A DNA stretch of 9,907 bases, from assembly GCA_943354465.1 (NCBI GenBank), contig CALRCC010000020.1, forward strand, positions 1 to 9,907, given 5' to 3'. The translations under genes and the position numbers were made by a program. The first letter of the stretch is position 1; every line of letters starts with the position of its first letter. The notes under the pieces are model-generated. The model was not told the origin of the DNA. It made no database searches and saw only the letters and a list, made by a program, of their open reading frames with translations. Positions 1-6,059 of the stretch are shown here, one piece after another. This DNA comes from Candidatus Ryanbacteria bacterium. GTDB taxonomy: Bacteria > Patescibacteriota > Minisyncoccia > Ryanbacterales > GWA2-47-10b.

Positions 1-708
1 GGTCCTGATGGTGTTGATGATTCTACTCAAACAATCATAGATTTATCACGCAGAAAATACGCGCGTCCGCGCGAAGTAGTAGAAGCAGATATTATGCGTT
101 GGAGCTCATCCTTGGGAGAGGAGGCAGTCTCTGGCGCCTCGGCAAGCGGCCGTGTTCATGGAGATAGGGCTGGCACACATCATACCAGTGGTGTGCCTAG
201 TGTAGGTGGCGTAGTCAGTGCCAAGGGTGAGCGCTATACAGCGACATGTAGCTTGTGCAGTAAGTCTGCACATCTTAATTTTAAGCCTGATGAATCGCGC
301 CCTGTATATTGTTCTGATTGTTTAAAAAAAGTACAGTCAGGTGAGATTTCTCCAGCAAAAGTTTCTGTGCAGGCAAAATATCCAGAACATTTGAGTTTGC
401 TTGGTATCGAGTTCGCGAGTGAGAAGGGCGCGAAGATTGAAAAAGATACTCAACCATTAGCTTCTATCAAAAAGCCTATCCAGTCTGTAAAACATGGATC
501 TTTGGTCGCGCGACCTTTGGCTGAGAAAATAATATCGTTAAAAGATTTATCTCATCATACGCGTGAGCCAGTACAGCGCAGAGGCCCAGATCTCGCAGGA
601 TTAAAAGAAGTACTCAAAAATGCCATTGGCAGTGCGCCAAACAGACAGCAACAACCGACAAACAATGCCGGTAAACCAATCGCTCCCGGTGAATCGGTAA
701 AGCTTTAA
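1..708 (+). CDS. 3'-terminal part of a CxxC-x17-CxxC zinc-ribbon protein (5' end outside window)
   Basis: The reading frame is open from base 1 to a TAA at 706-708, giving 235 residues; the start lies upstream. Seen: a charged, helix-like stretch at the left edge (bases about 46-110, ending near ADIMRW), a Ser/Gly-rich linker, then four cysteines at bases 247-321 in an exact CxxC-x17-CxxC spacing, and a low-complexity basic tail ending in Gln/Asn/Pro-rich sequence. Known: the CxxC-x17-CxxC motif is a small zinc ribbon common in Patescibacteria proteins, often added to a larger domain. Inferred: from memory, the helix (DLSRRKYARPREVVEADI) resembles the C-terminal part of Patescibacteria VirD4/TraD-like conjugation ATPases, so this may be the tail of such a protein; no ATPase motif is in the window, so this is weak. 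The ATG at 94 is unlikely to be the start because it has no ribosome binding site and the frame continues upstream. It converges with efp, 16 bases apart. Confidence 0.75.
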   Translation, partial: GPDGVDDSTQTIIDLSRRKYARPREVVEADIMRWSSSLGEEAVSGASASGRVHGDRAGTHHTSGVPSVGGVVSAKGERYTATCSLCSKSAHLNFKPDESRPVYCSDCLKKVQSGEISPAKVSVQAKYPEHLSLLGIEFASEKGAKIEKDTQPLASIKKPIQSVKHGSLVARPLAEKIISLKDLSHHTREPVQRRGPDLAGLKEVLKNAIGSAPNRQQQPTNNAGKPIAPGESVKL

Positions 709-735
709 GCGTCGCCAAAGGCGATCAAGCTTTTT
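699..735 (+). terminator. Hairpin terminator shared by the convergent zinc-ribbon gene and efp
   Basis: Outer arms AAAGCTT (699-705) and AAGCTTT (727-733) pair. An inner stem TCGCC (712-716) pairs with GGCGA (720-724) around an AAA loop, leaving an asymmetric internal loop. Five T follow on the + strand (731-735) and three on the - strand. The hairpin covers the stop codons of both genes (TAA 706-708, TGA 725-727 on -). It should work better for the + gene. Confidence 0.65.
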
Positions 736-1294
736 CTACGCGTTCAATGTAGTCGCCTGATTCTGTATTGACTCGCACAATATCTCCAGCGTTGATGAAA
801 AGCGGAACATTTAGCTTAAGTCCCGTCTCTAGGATCACTTCTTTGTTTCCACCGGTAGCGCTGTCGCCCTTTACTCCTGGCGGAGCTTCTTTTACTTTGA
901 GATCCATCTTGATAGGGATCTCAATATTTATTATTTCGTCTTCAAAGACATCAAGCATTATTGACATATTTGGAAGTAAATAATGAATTATGTCGTCTAC
1001 TTTTTCTTCTTTGAGCATTATGCGATTTTTTGGATCGTTCCCTTTGCGAAACCAATATTCGCCACGATTACCGTATAGAAAGATCGCCGTTTCTTTTTCA
1101 ATATCAGCAGGTTTAAATGACTCGTTTTGGTGAAAGGTGCGGCTGGTCACTTTGCCAGAGCGAAGATTTTTAATCTTGGTTTGTGCTACAGGTTTACGCT
1201 GTTGCATACGCAAGAAGCTGTATTCAAGCACACGGTATGGGTCGCCATCGAGTACAAAGGTTATGCCAGGGCGTAGTTCAGAATAGCTTAACAT
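725..1294 (-). CDS. efp: Translation elongation factor P
   Basis: EF-P binds stalled ribosomes near the E site and helps form peptide bonds at polyproline runs. The protein is 189 residues, the normal length, with an N-terminal KOW-like domain (start MLSYSELRPG), a central OB domain and a C-terminal OB domain carrying the family signature at about 145-185 (PPGVKGDSATGG, then NVPLFINAGDIVRVNT). The start is the ATG at 1292-1294 because the family homology begins there; an upstream in-frame GTG at 1331-1333 would add 13 unrelated residues. There is no Shine-Dalgarno sequence and a -10-like box sits 7 bases upstream, so the mRNA may be leaderless. Oddity: the loop that carries the modified Lys34 in E. 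coli (KPGKG) reads RMQQRKP here, with Gln32 aligned to the modified lysine. Divergent from gatB, with a 47-base gap. Confidence 0.96.
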   Translation of the reverse strand: MLSYSELRPGITFVLDGDPYRVLEYSFLRMQQRKPVAQTKIKNLRSGKVTSRTFHQNESFKPADIEKETAIFLYGNRGEYWFRKGNDPKNRIMLKEEKVDDIIHYLLPNMSIMLDVFEDEIINIEIPIKMDLKVKEAPPGVKGDSATGGNKEVILETGLKLNVPLFINAGDIVRVNTESGDYIERVEKA

Positions 1295-1301
1295 GTCATC
1301 A

Positions 1302-1330
1302 AATATACCCAAAAAAGCGTTTTTATGCAA
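1302..1330 (-). promoter_or_regulatory. Putative efp promoter giving a leaderless start
   Basis: On the - strand, TTGCAT (1325-1330) is 17 bases upstream of TATATT (1302-1307), and the efp ATG lies 7 bases beyond that. The -10 matches the sigma-70 consensus at five of six positions, the -35 at three. Transcription would begin at or within a base or so of the start codon. I saw no equally good + strand promoter for gatB in the same gap. Confidence 0.5.
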
Positions 1331-1341
1331 CACTAAATTAC

Positions 1342-2811
1342 ATGGAACTTTCCTCGGCTGACAAGTACGAGCCAGTCATAGGCCTTGAAATACATGCCGA
1401 ACTTGCTACGCATAGCAAGATGTTTTGTCGTTGTAAGAATGATTCAAGCGAAGAACGCCCAAATACCAATATATGCCCAGTATGTTTGGCGCATCCTGGT
1501 ACACTGCCAGTTGCGAATCAAGATGCCGTGCGCAAGGTAGTCGCGGTTGGTTTGGCACTCGATGCGCGCGTACCAGATACGAGTAAATTTGACCGCAAAA
1601 ATTATTTTTATCCTGATCAGCCAAAGGGCTATCAGATTTCACAATATGACGAACCATTGGTAGCCAACGGTCTGATTGTGGTGCCGTCAGGCAAACAGGT
1701 GCGCATTACGCGCGTACATCTCGAGGAAGATACTGGAAGCTTGACGCATGATCGTGCTGGCAATACTCTTGTTGATTTTAATCGTGCTGGCGTACCTTTG
1801 ATGGAGCTTGTTACAGAGCCTGACATGCGTAGCGCCAAAGACGCACGCGAAGCCGCCGAAGAGCTCCAGCTGATTTTTCAGTATACAGGGGCATCATATG
1901 CGCGTATGCAAAAAGGCGAGATGCGCGTGGAGGCCAATGTGTCAGTACGACTCAAAGGCACAGAGAAATTTGGCACTAAAGTAGAGATCAAAAATATCAA
2001 TTCATTTAAATTCGCAGAGAAGGCCATCGAGTATGAGATAGAGCGTCAGATACAGCTTATTGAGTCTGGAGGCGAGGTACGTCAGGAGACAAGAGGATGG
2101 GATGAGGCAAAGCAAAAGACGGTACTCCAGCGCGTCAAAGAATCGGCACATGATTATCGGTATTTTCCAGAGCCAGATTTGCCACCATTAAATGTTGTGA
2201 CCATTCGTGAAGAACTCAAGCATCGTTTGCCGGAGTTGCCCGCACAAAAGCGCGAGCGTTTTTTGCGCGAATACGGACTTGATAATGAGGCGGTTGAATT
2301 TTTTGTGCGCAATATAGCGATCGCTGGTTTTTATGAAAAAGCCGTATCAGAGCTTGGTGAGTGGTTGTCTTCTAGCGGACATGACTCTAAAGGCGCGTAT
2401 AAGCTTTTGCGCAATTATATGCTTTCGGATCTATCACGCGCGCTTGATGATAAGGATATTTTATTTGATGATATGAAATGCACGCCCGAAAATTTTGCCG
2501 AACTAATCTCACTCATAGCTGATAAAAAAATATCATCTCGTGGTGCAAAAGATATTTTACTCACAATGGTATCGGTAGGTGGAGACCCGTCAGACATTGC
2601 GCGCGATCTCGATGTGTTTCAGTCGAGTGACGCCGGTGAGCTTGAAGGTACCATCAAAAAAGTACTCGAAGAAAACCCATCGGCAATCACCGAATATAAG
2701 GCCGGCAAACAAAACGCTCTCCAGTTTTTGGTAGGGCAAGCGATGAAGGCGAGTAAGGGCAAAGGCAATCCAGAGACTATCCGTGATTTGCTTCTGCAAA
2801 TGCTTTCTTAA
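1342..2811 (+). CDS. gatB: Aspartyl/glutamyl-tRNA(Asn/Gln) amidotransferase subunit B
   Basis: GatB is the kinase and tRNA-binding subunit of GatCAB, which amidates mischarged Glu-tRNA(Gln) and/or Asp-tRNA(Asn) using ammonia supplied by GatA. The protein is 489 residues, full length. It has the N-terminal signature VIGLEIHAEL (12-21), the zinc cysteines FCRC (C29, C31) and CPVC (C45, C48), the FDRKNYFYPDQPKGYQISQY block, the LEEDTGSLTHD and DFNRAGVPLMELVTEPD motifs of the catalytic cradle, and a helical plus YqeY-like C-terminus (about 330-489). The ATG at 1342 is chosen because homology begins directly after it; the frame runs upstream to 1183 but only across the efp region. No Shine-Dalgarno sequence is visible. 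gatA and gatC are not adjacent, so the complex is encoded at more than one locus. Its last 35 bases overlap the end of miaA on the opposite strand. Confidence 0.97.
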   Translation: MELSSADKYEPVIGLEIHAELATHSKMFCRCKNDSSEERPNTNICPVCLAHPGTLPVANQDAVRKVVAVGLALDARVPDTSKFDRKNYFYPDQPKGYQISQYDEPLVANGLIVVPSGKQVRITRVHLEEDTGSLTHDRAGNTLVDFNRAGVPLMELVTEPDMRSAKDAREAAEELQLIFQYTGASYARMQKGEMRVEANVSVRLKGTEKFGTKVEIKNINSFKFAEKAIEYEIERQIQLIESGGEVRQETRGWDEAKQKTVLQRVKESAHDYRYFPEPDLPPLNVVTIREELKHRLPELPAQKRERFLREYGLDNEAVEFFVRNIAIAGFYEKAVSELGEWLSSSGHDSKGAYKLLRNYMLSDLSRALDDKDILFDDMKCTPENFAELISLIADKKISSRGAKDILLTMVSVGGDPSDIARDLDVFQSSDAGELEGTIKKVLEENPSAITEYKAGKQNALQFLVGQAMKASKGKGNPETIRDLLLQMLS

Positions 2812-3619
2812 ACCATGTCATCTGGCGCTTGGCGTAGCGCCAGTTTTCGGTGTTGATTTTTGTAATCATCTCATCTTTTGAGATTTGGTGTTCCAGATAG
2901 AGGAGGGGATATTTGTATTCAAAGCCAAGTTCTAAAATACGCGCTCGAGGTATACTGGTGCGTACCAGTTTGCGTACTTCATCAAGCAGTCCAGCTCGTA
3001 GCATGGCGTTAGTGCGTCGCGCGATATTTTTTTGCAGTTTTGCTTTTGGTGGATTTAGTAAAATTATCTTCGCATCAAAGCGCGGAGTTTTGACGAGCGC
3101 GGGCACGCTACCGAGTGCTTTGGCGATTTCAATCGCGCGTATTAGACGACGTGGGTTTTTGGAATCAATATTTTTTGCGCGCGCTGGATCAAGTTTCTTC
3201 AACATCTCAAATAAGGACTTGGGTGTCCGACCGCCAAGTGATGCGCGCAATGATTGATTTGGTGATACTTTTGGGAATGCCGTGTCATATAAAATAGCGT
3301 CAATATAAAAGCCAGTACCGCCTACGATGATTGGCACCTTAAATTTTGCCAATATTTTTTTGATAGCGCTAAGTGCCTCTTTTTGGTATTCGTTGACTGT
3401 ATAGGTTTTTTTAGGTGAAGCTAGATCAATACAGTGGTGATGGACAGATCGTCGTTCTCTTTTCGTAGGTTTTGCTGTACCGATATTGAGCCCTTTATAT
3501 ATTTGGCGTGAGTCAGCTGACACTATCTCACCACCAATTTTATGGGCAAGGCGAAGAGCTCGGGCTGATTTGCCTGACGCAGTTGGGCCTGCGATAACGA
3601 CAATATGTGCTCTTGCCAT
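2777..3619 (-). CDS. miaA: tRNA dimethylallyltransferase MiaA
   Basis: MiaA transfers a dimethylallyl group to N6 of A37 in tRNAs reading UNN codons. The protein is 280 residues, somewhat short for the family but complete. Visible motifs: P-loop GPTASGKS (11-18), SADSRQIYKGLNIGTAKP (from about 34, including the catalytic Asp and substrate Thr), HHHCIDL, GGTGFYI, NPRRLIRAIEI, and the C-terminal RYAKRQMTWFKK of the tRNA-binding part. The start is the ATG at 3617-3619 (MARAHIVVIAGPT); the ATG at 3680-3682 would prefix 21 hydrophobic residues unlike the family. It has no Shine-Dalgarno sequence, and a perfect TATAAT lies 7 bases before the ATG. No miaB or hfq neighbour is present. It overlaps gatB tail-to-tail by 35 bases, so its last 12 codons are antisense to the gatB 3' end. 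Confidence 0.96.
   Translation of the reverse strand: MARAHIVVIAGPTASGKSARALRLAHKIGGEIVSADSRQIYKGLNIGTAKPTKRERRSVHHHCIDLASPKKTYTVNEYQKEALSAIKKILAKFKVPIIVGGTGFYIDAILYDTAFPKVSPNQSLRASLGGRTPKSLFEMLKKLDPARAKNIDSKNPRRLIRAIEIAKALGSVPALVKTPRFDAKIILLNPPKAKLQKNIARRTNAMLRAGLLDEVRKLVRTSIPRARILELGFEYKYPLLYLEHQISKDEMITKINTENWRYAKRQMTWFKKAFAEANHG
2822..2847 (+). terminator. Probable gatB terminator inside the miaA coding region
   Basis: CTGGCGC (2822-2828) pairs perfectly with GCGCCAG (2837-2843) around an 8-base loop, followed by TTTTC. It lies 10 bases after the gatB stop codon. It is inside miaA, where the complement encodes conserved residues near the WRYAKRQM segment. The T tract is short. The - strand has no T tract, so it should not stop miaA transcription. 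Confidence 0.55.
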
Positions 3620-3641
3620 AAGTGCGATTATATAGTAAAAT
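3613..3641 (+). promoter_or_regulatory. Promoter of the LysM membrane protein gene
   Basis: TTGCCA (3613-3618) and TAAAAT (3636-3641) are separated by 17 bases; each matches the sigma-70 consensus at five of six positions. Transcription would begin near 3648, giving a leader of about 35 bases that contains AGGAGG. The -35 lies over the first codons of miaA, including its start codon. Confidence 0.55.
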
Positions 3642-3655
3642 ATCAGTTGAATCAA
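3627..3655 (-). promoter_or_regulatory. miaA promoter, leaderless type
   Basis: On the - strand, TTGATT (3650-3655) is 17 bases upstream of a consensus TATAAT (3627-3632), and the miaA ATG begins 7 bases after the -10. The expected start of transcription falls on or one base before the start codon, and no ribosome binding site is present. It interleaves with the + strand promoter of the LysM gene. Confidence 0.65.
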
Positions 3656-3672
3656 ATCCACCCATGACCAAT

Positions 3673-3678
3673 AGGAGG
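3673..3678 (+). promoter_or_regulatory. Strong Shine-Dalgarno sequence for the LysM gene
   Basis: AGGAGG is followed by four bases and ATG at 3683. A second in-frame ATG at 3695 has its own GAGGGG (3685-3690) four bases before it, so either start could be used; the two proteins differ by four residues at the front of the signal peptide. This is the only clear Shine-Dalgarno sequence I found before a gene in the window. Confidence 0.7.
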
Positions 3679-3682
3679 GCAT

Positions 3683-4261
3683 ATGAGGGGATATATGAGA
3701 GTTGTTCTTTTTGCATTGATAGCACTATGCGCTATCACAACAAGCGCCGATGCGCGACGCAGTCATACGATTAAGGTCGGTGACACGCCAGATGCGATTC
3801 GTTTTCTGTTTACGCCGTCATTAGATGAGCTTCGCGCGGCAAATCCAAAGATTGATTTTGCAATATTGCACATTGGCGATACTGTAGTCGATCCACGGCC
3901 AGAGCCAAAAGACATCTTGGAAGCAGAGCTTGCAAAGCAGGGTATTGAGACCAAGCTTTCAAGCATTATCATCAGACATGACAAGCTCATCAATGAGCTT
4001 GTAGAGTCAAATGCAATGGTCGCCAGACTCAAGGCAGAGTCAAAACTGCTTACCATTGCGGCGGATGAAGGCGCATTGTATGGTATCGTTCTTAACGCTT
4101 TGGCTGTGATACTCGCCATTATCATATGCGTCCTTTTCTGGACGATCGTGTCGCTTAGAGGCGCAGATCGCAAGATTTTGCTAATGCAAAAGGAGCTTGC
4201 ACAGACGCGCAATGATAATGTCTTATCAATGGCGCGAAGCGTAAAGTTGCGTTCAGTATAG
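3683..4261 (+). CDS. LysM domain protein with signal peptide and one internal membrane segment, function unknown
   Basis: The protein has 192 residues. Residues 1-25 form a signal peptide-like segment (MRGYMRVV, hydrophobic core, then a likely cleavage site near SADA/RR). Residues 28-70 fit a LysM fold: HTIKVGDTPDAI at the start, SLDELRAANPKID in the middle and LHIGDTVVDP at the end; LysM binds peptidoglycan or related glycans. Residues about 75-125 are charged and helical, possibly coiled coil. Residues about 131-158 are a long transmembrane segment, and 159-192 a basic tail predicted to be cytoplasmic. So it probably sits in the cytoplasmic membrane with LysM facing the wall. No catalytic domain is visible and no gene symbol can be given. 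It has its own promoter, ribosome binding site and terminator. The whole gene is also open on the opposite strand, which I treat as chance. Confidence 0.85.
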   Translation: MRGYMRVVLFALIALCAITTSADARRSHTIKVGDTPDAIRFLFTPSLDELRAANPKIDFAILHIGDTVVDPRPEPKDILEAELAKQGIETKLSSIIIRHDKLINELVESNAMVARLKAESKLLTIAADEGALYGIVLNALAVILAIIICVLFWTIVSLRGADRKILLMQKELAQTRNDNVLSMARSVKLRSV

Positions 4262-4276
4262 TAGAGCGCGCACAAC

Positions 4277-4312
4277 AAAAAGCCCGATGGATCATTCATC
4301 GGGCTTTTTTTT
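4277..4312. terminator. Bidirectional rho-independent terminator between the LysM gene and thrS
   Basis: AAAAAGCCCGATG (4277-4289) pairs perfectly with CATCGGGCTTTTT (4297-4309) around a 7-base loop, with eight T on the + strand (4305-4312) and five T on the - strand. It lies 15 bases after the LysM stop and 19 bases beyond the thrS stop, so it should end both convergent transcripts. Confidence 0.92.
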
Positions 4313-4331
4313 CAGCCCAAGGCTGACAAGT

Positions 4332-6056
4332 TTATTTAATATTTTCAAGAAATTGTTCGAGAGAAATTGTTTGCGTTTCTTTCACGCCGCGTGTTCGTAT
4401 ATTTACCATTGTACTCGCTACTTCTTTCTCGCCGATTACAAAAATATAAGGCACTTTTTCAAGTTCAGCTTCACGAATTTTTTTACCGATTGATTCATTG
4501 CGCGTGTCTAGTTCAAAGCGAGTGCCGTGCTCTTCGAGTTTTTTTGCTATCTCATTTGTATACTCAATCACCTTGTCGTTAATGGTAAGAATTTTTATTT
4601 GCACAGGAGCAAGCCAAAACGGAAATGCACCGCCATAGTGTTCAATTATTACAGACATGAATCTTTCTAGGGATCCCATTATTGCGGCATGTATCATGAC
4701 GATGCGCTCATGCGTACCTTCTTCGTTGATACAGAAAAGATCAAATCGTTCAGGCATATTCATATCCAGCTGTATTGTCGCTACCTGTAGTTCACGACCA
4801 AGAGAGTCTTTAGCGAGGAAATCGAGCTTCGGTCCGTAGAAAGACGCCTCACCAATACCATCAATAGTTTCCATTCCGCGCTTTTGCGCAAGGTCACGCA
4901 GTGCCGACTCAGACTCTGCCCAAAGCTCTTTTGAGCCAAGATAGTTCTCTTGGTGCGCTGGATCAGACAACGAAAGACGAGCTTTTAGTGCGAATCCAAA
5001 AAGCGCATAAAAGTCTTCTATGATGCCCCAGATTATATTCATCTCGTCTTTAAATTGAGATTTGCGACAAAATACATGAGCATCGTCTTGTGTGATTGAG
5101 CGAACGCGCGATAGGCCAGATAGCTCGCCCGATTGTTCATCGCGATATACTTTTGTAGTTGAGGCATATCGCTGTGGAAGGTCGCGATAGCTCCACTGGC
5201 GTCGCGCGTAGATCTGCGTGTGATGAGGGCAGTTCATTGGCTTCATCACAAACTCGTGGCCTTCTCGTGTGCGTACATGAAATAGCTCGTCACCAAATTT
5301 TTCCCAGTGTCCACTTTTTTCATATAAATCCTTTTTGGTTATATGCGGTATATCAACACGATCGTATCCATGCTTGCGACGAAGTTGCCATACGGCATTG
5401 TCTAAAATATCGCGCATTAGAGTACCTTTTGGTGTCCAAAGTGGTAGACCGGACCCTACAAGATTTGAGAATGTAAAAAGATCAAGCTCTACACCAAGTT
5501 TTTTGTGATCTCGTTTTTTTGCCTCCTCCATCATTGCTCGGTATTCTTCTAGCTCTGCTGGCGTATCAAATGCGAGCGCATATATGCGTTGAAGCTGTGT
5601 ATTTTTTTCATCACTACGCCAGTATGCCCCTGCGATTGATGTGAGCATAAACGACGCAGGATCAATGTCGCGCGTGTTATCGGCGTGGCCTCCTCGGCAC
5701 AAATCAGTAAAATTGCCAATTGTGTATGACGTCAATTCTCGCCCTTCTTTTTCGTAGTCATCTATTAATTCAAGTTTATACGGCTGATCTGCGAAAAGCT
5801 TGCGCGCCTCATCCGCATTGACACTCTTACCGGTCATATCAAGTTCTTGGCTTATTAGCTCTCGCATGACGCCTTCAAGTTTTTCGAGGTCTTTTTCATG
5901 CAATGTACCGCCAAGATCAAAGTCATAGTAAAAGCCATTTTCAATAGTAGGGCCGATACCAAGCTTGGCCTCAGGATATTTTTTGAGTACAGCAGACGCT
6001 AAAATATGCGCGAGCGTGTGGCGTTTTTCTTCAATCGTATTTTTTATTTTTTTCAT
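4332..6056 (-). CDS. thrS: Threonyl-tRNA synthetase lacking the TGS domain
   Basis: The enzyme charges tRNA(Thr) with threonine. The protein is 574 residues, against about 640 in E. coli, and begins almost at the editing domain. Editing domain: HTLAH (H13, H17) and CRGGH (C120, H124), the four residues expected for Ser-tRNA(Thr) hydrolysis. Catalytic core: KPMNC (C276), motif 2 VYRDEQSG with R305, DDAH (H327), and motif 3 IMGSLERF with R465; C276, H327 and H456 match the zinc site. The anticodon-binding domain is about 483-574 (from LAPVQI). The N-terminal TGS domain is absent. Motif 3 context reads MIHAAIMGS where E. coli has MIHRAILGS. The ATG at 6054-6056 follows the dnaE stop by three bases. 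There is no Shine-Dalgarno sequence, but the codons after ATG are very A-rich, which may aid initiation or coupling to dnaE. Confidence 0.96.
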   Translation of the reverse strand: MKKIKNTIEEKRHTLAHILASAVLKKYPEAKLGIGPTIENGFYYDFDLGGTLHEKDLEKLEGVMRELISQELDMTGKSVNADEARKLFADQPYKLELIDDYEKEGRELTSYTIGNFTDLCRGGHADNTRDIDPASFMLTSIAGAYWRSDEKNTQLQRIYALAFDTPAELEEYRAMMEEAKKRDHKKLGVELDLFTFSNLVGSGLPLWTPKGTLMRDILDNAVWQLRRKHGYDRVDIPHITKKDLYEKSGHWEKFGDELFHVRTREGHEFVMKPMNCPHHTQIYARRQWSYRDLPQRYASTTKVYRDEQSGELSGLSRVRSITQDDAHVFCRKSQFKDEMNIIWGIIEDFYALFGFALKARLSLSDPAHQENYLGSKELWAESESALRDLAQKRGMETIDGIGEASFYGPKLDFLAKDSLGRELQVATIQLDMNMPERFDLFCINEEGTHERIVMIHAAIMGSLERFMSVIIEHYGGAFPFWLAPVQIKILTINDKVIEYTNEIAKKLEEHGTRFELDTRNESIGKKIREAELEKVPYIFVIGEKEVASTMVNIRTRGVKETQTISLEQFLENIK

Positions 6057-6059
6057 CAG

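Noticed and set aside
94..96. ATG at 94 as the start of the first gene
   Set aside because: The frame is open to base 1, there is no ribosome binding site, and the upstream residues form one continuous charged helix with those after the ATG.
1183..1341. N-terminal extension of gatB to an upstream start
   Set aside because: The added residues are the antisense of efp and homology to GatB begins at the ATG at 1342.
1295..1341. Promoter for gatB in the efp-gatB gap
   Set aside because: TTAACA (1288-1293) resembles a -35 but only A-rich sequence lies 16-18 bases downstream; TAAATT (1334-1339) is too close to the ATG.
3763..4299. 178-codon open frame on the - strand covering nearly all of the LysM gene
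   Set aside because: It has no ribosome binding site, a composition rich in Ser/Ile typical of an antisense shadow, its start lies inside the terminator, and the + strand gene has a signal peptide, LysM motif, promoter and terminator.
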